Assembly (NCBI GenBank): GCA_947457745.1
Contig: CANGWT010000039.1
Span: 1 to 12,696 of the forward strand
From: Burkholderiaceae bacterium
Lineage (GTDB): Bacteria > Pseudomonadota > Gammaproteobacteria > Burkholderiales > Burkholderiaceae
Length of the DNA: 12,696 bases
Reading direction: 5' to 3'
This document shows positions 1-6,057 of the stretch, piece after piece. Each line of letters starts with the position of its first letter. Position 1 is the stretch's first letter. Made by a program: the position numbers and the translations under genes. The notes under the pieces are model-generated. The model did not search any database. It was not told the origin of the DNA and was given only the letters and a program-made list of their open reading frames with translations.

Positions 1-294
1 GTGGCCCATGACCCAGTAGCCATGCCAGAAGCCCAGCATTGCTTAGATCTCGACTTTAAAGGCAATCCAGAAGGTCTCAAACAAGTGAGCTTAGTAGATG
101 ATCCCATGGTCGCTACCCAAGACGCAGATGCCTTAGTGATCGTCACTGAATGGAAAGCCTTTCGTAGTCCAGACTTTGACCTGCTCAAAGCCAATCTCAA
201 GCACCCCATCATCTTTGATGGCCGCAACCTCTATGAGCCCCAAGCTATGCAAGAATTAGGCTTTGAGTATCAAGGTATTGGTCGGCATAATTAA
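1..294 (+). CDS. ugd: UDP-glucose 6-dehydrogenase, C-terminal fragment
   Basis: This is the last 97 residues of a gene that begins before the window, so the GTG at base 1 is an internal Val codon rather than a start. The family oxidises UDP-glucose to UDP-glucuronate with two NAD+ in the cytoplasm, feeding surface polysaccharide and lipid A or core modification. The visible part matches the C-terminal UDP-binding domain: AHDPVAM near the beginning, ALVIVTEWKAFRSPDF around residues 44-59, and the closing FDGRNLYEP around 72-80, which is typical of the family. It ends TAA and is followed at once by an in-frame TGA. The next gene, hldA, starts 51 bp downstream on the same strand, consistent with a shared envelope-sugar transcript. 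The NAD-binding domain and the catalytic cysteine are outside the window. Confidence 0.93.
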   Translation: MAHDPVAMPEAQHCLDLDFKGNPEGLKQVSLVDDPMVATQDADALVIVTEWKAFRSPDFDLLKANLKHPIIFDGRNLYEPQAMQELGFEYQGIGRHN

Positions 295-345
295 TGAGAA
301 GTACAAAAAGAATCCCTTAGACAGATTAGAGAGATTAGTTACATC

Positions 346-1275
346 GTGGAAAAAGCTAACCGAGAACAATTTTCTAAAGCCCGCTTGTTGGTAGTGGGCG
401 ATGTCATGCTCGATCGCTATTGGTTTGGGGATACGAATCGTATTTCTCCTGAGGCCCCAGTACCGGTAGTTCAAGTGGGCAAGATTGACGAGCGTTTAGG
501 CGGCGCTGCCAACGTTGCTCGTAACGTTGCGGCTCTTGGCGCTAAGACAACCATTTTGGGTCTGATTGGCGATGATGAGGCAGGGCGACGCGTTACAGAA
601 CTCTTAAAATCTAGCGATGTGAATAGTCAATTAGAGATCGATCGCAAAGTGCCAACGACCGTGAAGTTGCGCGTTATTGCAAGACAGCAGCAACTCATTC
701 GTCTAGACTTCGAGGAAGCCCCAAGTGAAGCGGCTTTGGCTCATAAGCTCGAGCGTTACGAGAAGTTGGTTGGTGATGCTGATGTGGTTATTTTGTCTGA
801 CTACGGTAAAGGCGCCTTAGGTCAAGTAGCCTTGATGATTGAGCAGGCTCGCGCTCAAAAGAAAATGATTCTCGTTGATCCTAAAGGGGATGACTACGCT
901 AGATATCATGGCGCCACTGTGCTTACTCCAAACCGTAGCGAGCTACGCCAAGTCGTGGGTCAATGGACGAGTGAAGATGATCTCACTAAGAGAGCGCAAG
1001 ACCTCAGAAAATCCTTAAACCTAGAGGCGCTTCTCCTGACTCGGTCTGAAGAGGGCATGAGTTTATTTACCGATGCTGGAGTGAGTCACGTTAAGGCGCA
1101 GGCACGTGAAGTGTTTGATGTATCAGGTGCGGGCGATACCGTTATAGGCACGCTAGCAGTTGCATTGGCAGCTGGCTGGCCGCTGGAAAAAGCGATGGCT
1201 TTAGCTAATCGGGCTGGTGGTATTGTGGTTGGTAAGCTGGGTACAGCCACCGTTACTTCTGAGGAATTGCAATGA
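346..1275 (+). CDS. hldA: D-glycero-beta-D-manno-heptose-7-phosphate kinase
   Basis: A PfkB/ribokinase-family sugar kinase of 309 residues that phosphorylates heptose 7-phosphate at C1 in ADP-heptose synthesis for the lipopolysaccharide inner core. Visible motifs are VVGDVMLDRYWFGDTNRISP (17-36), the substrate-binding GGAANVARN (52-60), TPN (194-196) and the second PfkB signature DVSGAGDT (258-265), with D264 as the expected catalytic base. It matches only the kinase half of the roughly 477-residue bifunctional HldE of E. coli and stops after the PfkB fold, so the nucleotidyltransferase (hldC) must be elsewhere. The GTG start at 346 is the only plausible one: stops lie at 292 and 295 in this frame and no other usual start codon intervenes. 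Its Shine-Dalgarno is weak (AGAGAG at 328-333). Its stop overlaps the hldD start (ATGA), implying translational coupling. Confidence 0.95.
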   Translation: MEKANREQFSKARLLVVGDVMLDRYWFGDTNRISPEAPVPVVQVGKIDERLGGAANVARNVAALGAKTTILGLIGDDEAGRRVTELLKSSDVNSQLEIDRKVPTTVKLRVIARQQQLIRLDFEEAPSEAALAHKLERYEKLVGDADVVILSDYGKGALGQVALMIEQARAQKKMILVDPKGDDYARYHGATVLTPNRSELRQVVGQWTSEDDLTKRAQDLRKSLNLEALLLTRSEEGMSLFTDAGVSHVKAQAREVFDVSGAGDTVIGTLAVALAAGWPLEKAMALANRAGGIVVGKLGTATVTSEELQ

Positions 1276-2291
1276 CGATTATCGTGACCGGCGCAGCTGG
1301 GTTTATTGGCGCTAATATTGTTCAGGCACTTAACACTCGTGGCGAGAAAAATATTATTGCAGTGGATGATTTACGCCCGGCCGATAAGTATCGCAATCTT
1401 GCAGATTTAGACATCATTGATTACCTAGATAAAGACGAATTTCTGGAGGCATTCAGAAGTGGTCGCTTTGGCAAGGTGAGAGCAGTCTTTCATGAGGGGG
1501 CTTGCTCCGATACGATGGAGACTGATGGTATCTTCATGATGGAAAATAATTTCCGTTACACCATGGATTTACTCGATATCTGCACAGAACAAAAAGTGCA
1601 ATTACTCTACGCCTCTTCAGCGGCAACCTATGGTGGTTCTGATGTGTTTGTAGAGAGTCGTGAACATGAGAAGCCATTGAATATTTATGGCTACTCCAAG
1701 TTCCTATTTGATCAAGTGATGCGAAAGCGCTATGCTGAAAAAGCTAATACTGCGCAAGTGGTTGGCTTTAGATATTTCAATGTCTATGGCCCACGTGAAT
1801 CTCACAAAGGTCGTATGGCTTCAGTGGCATTCCACCAGTATCACCAATACAAATCTAATGGCAAAGTTAAGCTCTTTGGAGAGTATGGCGGCTATGGCGC
1901 TGGTGAGCAAAGTCGTGATTTTGTATCAGTCGAAGACGTAGTGAAAGTGAATTTATATTTCTTGGATCATCCAGAAATCAGCGGTATCTTTAATCTCGGC
2001 AGTGGCCGTGCGCAACCATTTAATGACGTTGCTCATGCGGTAGCTAATGCCATGCGCAAAATTGATAATGTCAATCCCGCTAGCCTAGAAGAATTAGTTA
2101 AAGAAAAGGCGATTGAGTACATCCCATTCCCAGATGCACTCAAAGGTAAGTACCAGTGCTTCACGCAAGCAGATTTAACTCAGCTGCGTGCCGCTGGATA
2201 CTCAGAACCCTTCCTCAATGTGGAGCAAGGTGTCAGTCGTTATGTTGCCTGGTTATCAGCTAATGCAGATTTCTTAGCAAGCCCACTTTAG
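1272..2291 (+). CDS. hldD: ADP-L-glycero-D-manno-heptose 6-epimerase
   Basis: An extended short-chain dehydrogenase/reductase of 339 residues that converts ADP-D-glycero-D-manno-heptose to the L-glycero epimer, the donor used by the core heptosyltransferases. The nucleotide-binding loop is TGAAGFIG (6-13). The catalytic set is S116 in YASSAATY (113-120) and Y139xxxK143 in YGYSK. The family stretch RYFNVYGPRE (167-176) and the substrate-lid region GEQSRDFVSVEDV (211-223) are both present. The start overlaps the hldA stop by four bases, and coupling probably replaces a strong ribosome binding site. Length is close to the usual 310-340. With hldA directly upstream and ugd before it, this is a cytoplasmic nucleotide-sugar cluster for the outer envelope. 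A hairpin terminator follows 45 bp downstream. Confidence 0.96.
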   Translation: MTIIVTGAAGFIGANIVQALNTRGEKNIIAVDDLRPADKYRNLADLDIIDYLDKDEFLEAFRSGRFGKVRAVFHEGACSDTMETDGIFMMENNFRYTMDLLDICTEQKVQLLYASSAATYGGSDVFVESREHEKPLNIYGYSKFLFDQVMRKRYAEKANTAQVVGFRYFNVYGPRESHKGRMASVAFHQYHQYKSNGKVKLFGEYGGYGAGEQSRDFVSVEDVVKVNLYFLDHPEISGIFNLGSGRAQPFNDVAHAVANAMRKIDNVNPASLEELVKEKAIEYIPFPDALKGKYQCFTQADLTQLRAAGYSEPFLNVEQGVSRYVAWLSANADFLASPL

Positions 2292-2336
2292 AAAGCTAAA
2301 AACAGTCAACCGACTGAATCTTTATTCGTTGTAACT

Positions 2337-2370
2337 AATCCACTTGCACTTCATGTCGGTGGATTTTTTA
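2337..2370 (+). terminator. Rho-independent terminator after hldD
   Basis: A stem AATCCAC (2337-2343) pairs perfectly with GTGGATT (2359-2365) across a 15-nt loop, in which GCA/TGT can add a short inner stem. The run of T bases continues to 2369. The stem has only 7 bp and the loop is long, so termination may be partial. The position fits the end of the ugd-hldA-hldD transcript and separates it from the small secreted protein gene. Confidence 0.6.
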
Positions 2371-2388
2371 TTAACTGATGGAGATTAA

Positions 2389-2784
2389 ATGAATCAATTA
2401 TTAAAGTCTTTGGTATTTTCAGTATTTGTAGCTGTCTCTGGTTTAGCTGCTGCCTCACCAATCAATGTCAACACTGCCACTCAGTCTGAGCTCGAGAGTA
2501 TTAAGGGGATTGGACCCTCTAAAGCAAAAACAATTATTGCTGAGCGCTTGGATGGTGGGCACTTTCAGGATGCCAATGATTTGCAAAAGCGTGTTCGCGG
2601 CATTGGTATGAAATCTGTAGAAAAGATGGTGGATAACGGCTTAACTATTGAGGCGCCAAGTTCTTTTCGTGAGCCGCATGGTCGCACCAATAAAGAGGGC
2701 TCCAAAGCTAGCAGACGTGGCTCACGCAGTCAAAGTGGTGCGCGCCATCATTCGGATCGTGCGGAACCAAGTCGCCGAAATTAA
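2389..2784 (+). CDS. Secreted ComEA-like helix-hairpin-helix protein
   Basis: A 131-residue protein with a signal peptide (positive MNQLLK, hydrophobic core 7-20, likely cleavage after A22 before SPINVN). The mature part begins with the ComEA hallmark INVNTATQSELESIKGIG and carries two helix-hairpin-helix turns, GIGPSKAK (40-47) and GIGMKSVEK (71-79), which in this family bind DNA backbone non-specifically. ComEA proteins pull incoming DNA through the envelope during natural transformation, so a periplasmic DNA-binding role is likely. The tail from about residue 91 is low-complexity and rich in Arg, Ser, His and Lys, which could add DNA affinity. GGAG at 2380-2383 is a good Shine-Dalgarno for the ATG at 2389. 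No other competence gene is visible, so a direct role in DNA uptake is inference. Confidence 0.85.
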   Translation: MNQLLKSLVFSVFVAVSGLAAASPINVNTATQSELESIKGIGPSKAKTIIAERLDGGHFQDANDLQKRVRGIGMKSVEKMVDNGLTIEAPSSFREPHGRTNKEGSKASRRGSRSQSGARHHSDRAEPSRRN

Positions 2785-2813
2785 ACCCTTTTACGCATAG
2801 CCTAGCATATGGC

Positions 2814-2819
2814 TAAAAT
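2814..2819 (+). promoter_or_regulatory. Candidate -10 box of cysM
   Basis: TAAAAT matches the sigma-70 -10 consensus at five of six bases. It ends only 6 bp before the cysM ATG at 2826, so initiation about 7 bp downstream would fall on or beside the start codon. There is no good -35 hexamer 16-18 bp upstream (TTACGC at 2791-2796 is the nearest). TAGCC (2798-2802) and GGCTA (2811-2815) form a short inverted repeat overlapping the box. Confidence 0.4.
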
Positions 2820-2825
2820 GGTTTC

Positions 2826-3737
2826 ATGAACACACCCTCTTACTTGACTATTTCACAGACCGTGGGTAATACACCCTTGGTTCGCTTGCAACGCATTCCT
2901 GGCGCTGAAAATGATTCTAAAAATAATCTGATCTTAGGAAAGTTAGAGGGTAATAATCCAGCGGGGTCGGTAAAAGACCGACCTGCGCTGTCGATGATCC
3001 TGCGTGCACAAGAACGTGGCGAAATTAAACCTGGCGATACTCTGATTGAGGCTACTAGCGGTAATACTGGCATTGCTTTGGCGATGACTGCCGCGATGTT
3101 GGGCTACAAGATGGTTTTAGTGATGCCTGAAAATCAAAGTATTGAGCGCCGTCAAAGTATGGCTGCCTATGGAGCAGAACTTATTCTGACAGCAGCTTCT
3201 GGCGGCATGGAATTTGCTCGTGATTATGCATTGCAATTACAGAAGGAAGGTCGCGGTAGATTATTGGATCAATTCGCGAATCCAGATAATCCACGTGCCC
3301 ATATCGAAACAACGGGCCCAGAAATCTGGCGTGATACCGATGGCCAGGTGACGCACTTTGTCTCATCGATGGGCACCACTGGAACCATTACCGGAGTCTC
3401 TACTTATTTAAAAACCATGAACCCTAATATCCAGATTATTGGCGCTCAACCGGAAGAGGGTTCGCAGATTCCAGGTATTCGTAAATGGGCTCCAGAGTAC
3501 CTGCCTAAGATTTACCAAGGCGATAAGGTTGATCGTATTGAGTATGTAAGCCAAGCCGATGCTGAGGAGATGGCTCGTCGCCTTGCTGCTGAAGAGGGTA
3601 TCTTCTGTGGCATTTCAGCTGGTGGTGCTTTAGTGGTTGCCTTGCGAATCGCGCGACAGTTAGAAAACGCTACGATTGTCTTTATCGTCTGTGACCGTGG
3701 TGATCGCTATCTATCTACTGGAGTTTTTCCGGCCTAA
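2826..3737 (+). CDS. cysM: Cysteine synthase B (O-acetylserine sulfhydrylase)
   Basis: A 303-residue fold-type II PLP enzyme that makes cysteine from O-acetylserine and sulfide, or thiosulfate in the CysM subclass. The PLP Schiff-base lysine is K50 in AGSVKDRPA. The substrate loop is TSGNTG (77-82), the phosphate-binding loop GTTGT (183-187), and S264 in GISAGG is the residue expected to contact the pyridine nitrogen. The N-terminus (TISQTVGNTPLVRLQRI), the RRQSMAAYGAEL segment and the short length favour CysM over the longer CysK. The start is supported by the usual short distance to GNTPLV. No Shine-Dalgarno is visible, and a -10 box ends 6 bp before the ATG. The gene converges on mltB with only 17 bp between stops and no clear hairpin there. 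Confidence 0.93.
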   Translation: MNTPSYLTISQTVGNTPLVRLQRIPGAENDSKNNLILGKLEGNNPAGSVKDRPALSMILRAQERGEIKPGDTLIEATSGNTGIALAMTAAMLGYKMVLVMPENQSIERRQSMAAYGAELILTAASGGMEFARDYALQLQKEGRGRLLDQFANPDNPRAHIETTGPEIWRDTDGQVTHFVSSMGTTGTITGVSTYLKTMNPNIQIIGAQPEEGSQIPGIRKWAPEYLPKIYQGDKVDRIEYVSQADAEEMARRLAAEEGIFCGISAGGALVVALRIARQLENATIVFIVCDRGDRYLSTGVFPA

Positions 3738-3754
3738 GGCATCCAATTTCAATA

Positions 3755-5023
3755 TTAAGTCTGCTTCTGCTTTTTCTTGTTGGTGGTTTTCTTAGATTTA
3801 GATTTAGCTGATTCGCTCCTCTTTGTTTCAGGCTTTGCTTTAGATGTACTGACCGGCACTACGCTTTGGTTTTTATAACCTAGGGCTTCTGCAAACTCTG
3901 CAACACTTTGCGCATAAAAGTAACTGCGGTTGTATTGCACAATCGTCAGGAAGTTATTTAAGCCAACTACATAGCGTACCTGATCGTTATCATCTTTATC
4001 AGGATAAGGCAGGTCAACAATGAGGGCCTTACTTTGTGGCTCCACACCACCAGTCTGAAGGTCACCTTGCTCATTGGTGAGGATGCCTTTGGTAATGAGT
4101 TCTTGAACTGTATATTTCAGTTGGGGTTCACCATCAGCCAGGGCTCTTGCTTCGCTGATTGCTGTTTCCTTTACGGGGAAGTAAATCGGCATACCAGGCT
4201 GCCAGCCATGTTTTCTGATGAAATTCCCCACGCTAGCGATAGCATCTTTAGGGCTTTGCCTAAGGTCAATACGTCCGTCACCATCACCATCTACTGCAAA
4301 GCTACGAATACTACTCGGCATAAATTGCGGTAAACCAATGGCACCTGCATAGGAGCTGTTTTGATCAAGGCAGGCATTAAAACGTACTGAGTTCAATCCT
4401 TGACTACTGTTCCTCGCAGGGAGGCTTCCACCACCCTCAGTCCAGCATAAGAGGATGAGTTCTTGCAGCTGATCTTTAAAGAGTTGCTCTCTACTCGCTT
4501 TATTGGGGGCATCTGGATAGCTGAAGGCTAGCGTAGAGAGCACATCCTTTACTCGAAAATTTCCAGTTTGACGGCCATAGATGGTTTCAATTCCAATGAT
4601 GGACACAATGACTTCAGCTGGAACACCAGACTCTTGCTCAACTTGACTCAGGAATACCTGGTTTTGTTCCCAAAAAGCCTTACCAGCTTTTAGGCGAATT
4701 GGCTCAATAAAGCGCTTGCGATAGGCTACCCAATTCTTTTTAAAGCTCTCCGATGGGGGTAATACCAATTTGCGAATAGAGGGAATCGTTTTAGTATCTG
4801 AGAAGCCTGATTCAAGGCTTGCCTGAGGGATTCCCTGGGTTTGAGCAATTTGAACAATTAACTGGTTGAGGTTTTGGCTAACACTGGCTTCTGTCGCAAC
4901 ATCTTCAGACTGGTTTACGATAGTCTCTGAAGGGCTAACTTGTTGAACGCGGTTACTCGAACAGGCGCCAAGTAGTAGCGCTATTAATAGTGTTGAAGCA
5001 AAGTAGGAGACGCGAAAATTCAT
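3755..5023 (-). CDS. mltB: Membrane-bound lytic murein transglycosylase B
   Basis: A 422-residue lipoprotein that cleaves the MurNAc-GlcNAc bond of peptidoglycan, leaving 1,6-anhydro ends. The start at 5023 gives a classic lipoprotein signal: MNFRVSYF, hydrophobic 9-18, lipobox LLGAC with C21. An in-frame extension to 5194 is rejected because it overlaps the divergent deacetylase gene and hides this signal. SLT-fold motifs are GVPAEVIVSIIGIETIYG (133-150) with catalytic E146, SYAGAIGLPQFMPSS (224-238), and an EF-hand-like DGDGDGRIDL (245-254) that may bind calcium. The segment between about 194 and 223 is longer than in E. coli MltB, and C193 and C218 flank it as a possible disulfide. VVGLNNFLTIVQYNRS (352-367) is a conserved C-terminal block. 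The last 30 residues are Lys/Ser/Thr-rich, possibly wall-binding. No strong Shine-Dalgarno precedes the ATG. Confidence 0.93.
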   Translation of the reverse strand: MNFRVSYFASTLLIALLLGACSSNRVQQVSPSETIVNQSEDVATEASVSQNLNQLIVQIAQTQGIPQASLESGFSDTKTIPSIRKLVLPPSESFKKNWVAYRKRFIEPIRLKAGKAFWEQNQVFLSQVEQESGVPAEVIVSIIGIETIYGRQTGNFRVKDVLSTLAFSYPDAPNKASREQLFKDQLQELILLCWTEGGGSLPARNSSQGLNSVRFNACLDQNSSYAGAIGLPQFMPSSIRSFAVDGDGDGRIDLRQSPKDAIASVGNFIRKHGWQPGMPIYFPVKETAISEARALADGEPQLKYTVQELITKGILTNEQGDLQTGGVEPQSKALIVDLPYPDKDDNDQVRYVVGLNNFLTIVQYNRSYFYAQSVAEFAEALGYKNQSVVPVSTSKAKPETKRSESAKSKSKKTTNKKKQKQT

Positions 5024-5066
5024 GGATATGAGGATGGGTTTTTGAAGAGTTGGCAAGTTTAATTGG

Positions 5067-5074
5067 ATTATAAA
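5067..5074. promoter_or_regulatory. Overlapping divergent -10 boxes for mltB and the deacetylase gene
   Basis: Bases 5067-5072 read on the minus strand give a perfect TATAAT, placing an mltB transcript start near 5060 with a leader of about 37 nt. On the plus strand TATAAA (5069-5074) overlaps it and could serve the gene starting at 5107. Neither has a convincing -35 hexamer at 16-18 bp, so activator help or weak use is possible. The whole divergent gap (5024-5106) is AT-rich. Confidence 0.45.
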
Positions 5075-5086
5075 AACTACAGTTTT
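5073..5086. repeat. Inverted repeat in divergent promoter region
   Basis: AAAACT-AC-AGTTTT is a perfect 6-bp inverted repeat with a 2-bp centre, directly beside the minus-strand TATAAT and inside its spacer. It could be an operator. AT-rich palindromes of this size also occur by chance. Confidence 0.35.
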
Positions 5087-5106
5087 GCTATTGAGGATTT
5101 CTAGTA

Positions 5107-6027
5107 ATGACAACAGGATACATAACTCATCCGGATTTTCTAAAACATGAGATGGGCAGCCATCATCCCGAGTGCCCAGAGCGTATTCAGGCAATTAATG
5201 ATCAGTTAATTCGCAGTGGTATCGACCGCTTTCTGCAGCACCTAGATGCCCCCTTAGCAACTGAAGAGCAGCTAGAGTTAGTCCATAGTCCAGATCATAT
5301 TGCCTTTGTTAAAGAGCGTTCGCCAGCTAGCGGTTATTTCATGCTCGACGGTGACACCATTATGAATCCTCACACTTGGAGTGCTGCGCTTCGTGCAGCC
5401 GGTGCTGCTATCGCTGGTGTTGATGCGGTAATGAAGGGTGAGGTTGAAAATGTGTTTTGTGCCATTCGCCCCCCTGGGCACCATGCCGAGCCAACCCGCT
5501 CAATGGGATTTTGTGTTTTTGATAACGTTGCCGTAGCAGCGAGATATGCGATGGAGACATATGACATCGAACGGGTGGCTATCATCGATTTTGACGTACA
5601 TCACGGCAATGGGACTGAAGCAGCATTTTTTAATGACCCTAATGTACTCATGTGTAGTTTCTTCCAGCATCCGTTTTATCCATATAGTGGCTTAGATAGA
5701 GCAAGCAATATGGTGAATATTCCGCTTCCAGCATCTACGCGTGGTGATGTAGTGCGCTCCATAGTGGAGGAACAATGGTTACCACGTCTACGGGATTTTG
5801 AACCAGAACTCATCATCATCTCCGCGGGCTTTGATGCTCATCGTGAGGATGATTTGGGACAGATGGGATTGGTGGAAGATGACTACGCTTGGATTACTAA
5901 GCAGCTTAAAGATATTGCCAACCAATATGCTCAAGGTCGCATCGTCAGTTGCCTAGAGGGTGGTTACAACCTTTCCGCCTTGGGTCGCAGTGTGGTGGCG
6001 CACGTCAAAGCACTTGCAGATATCTAG
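5107..6027 (+). CDS. Histone deacetylase family protein (zinc-dependent deacylase)
   Basis: A 306-residue arginase/deacetylase-fold enzyme expected to remove acetyl groups from lysines or from small amines such as polyamines. It keeps the full catalytic set: HPECPERI (20-27), the charge-relay RPPGHHAEP (121-129) with H125 and H126, zinc ligands D163 and H165 in DFDVHHGNGT (161-170) and D243 in SAGFDAHRED (239-248), and Y287 in EGGYN (284-288). This is an active-site layout like bacterial AcuC, LdaA and acetylpolyamine amidohydrolases. The sequence alone does not decide between protein and polyamine substrates. The ATG at 5107 has GAGGA about 10 bp upstream. An AMP-forming acyl-CoA synthetase starts 30 bp downstream, which favours a role in reversing lysine acylation of that enzyme; this is inference. 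Confidence 0.9.
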   Translation: MTTGYITHPDFLKHEMGSHHPECPERIQAINDQLIRSGIDRFLQHLDAPLATEEQLELVHSPDHIAFVKERSPASGYFMLDGDTIMNPHTWSAALRAAGAAIAGVDAVMKGEVENVFCAIRPPGHHAEPTRSMGFCVFDNVAVAARYAMETYDIERVAIIDFDVHHGNGTEAAFFNDPNVLMCSFFQHPFYPYSGLDRASNMVNIPLPASTRGDVVRSIVEEQWLPRLRDFEPELIIISAGFDAHREDDLGQMGLVEDDYAWITKQLKDIANQYAQGRIVSCLEGGYNLSALGRSVVAHVKALADI

Positions 6028-6057
6028 AATCAAAGCAGATCAATATTCAAGGAACGC

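Noticed and set aside
1732..1941. 69-residue plus-strand ORF inside hldD
   Set aside because: It is an out-of-frame shadow within a well-conserved epimerase gene.
2344..2373. TTGCAC ... TTATTA as a promoter for the ComEA-like gene
   Set aside because: The -10 match is poor at 18-bp spacing, and the sequence is better explained as the loop and tail of the hldD terminator.
3738..3754. Terminator between the convergent cysM and mltB
   Set aside because: The gap is only 17 bp and contains no inverted repeat; any terminator would have to lie inside the coding ends, and none was evident.
5024..5194. N-terminal extension of MltB by 57 residues
   Set aside because: It runs into the divergent deacetylase gene and would bury the clear lipoprotein signal that starts at 5023.
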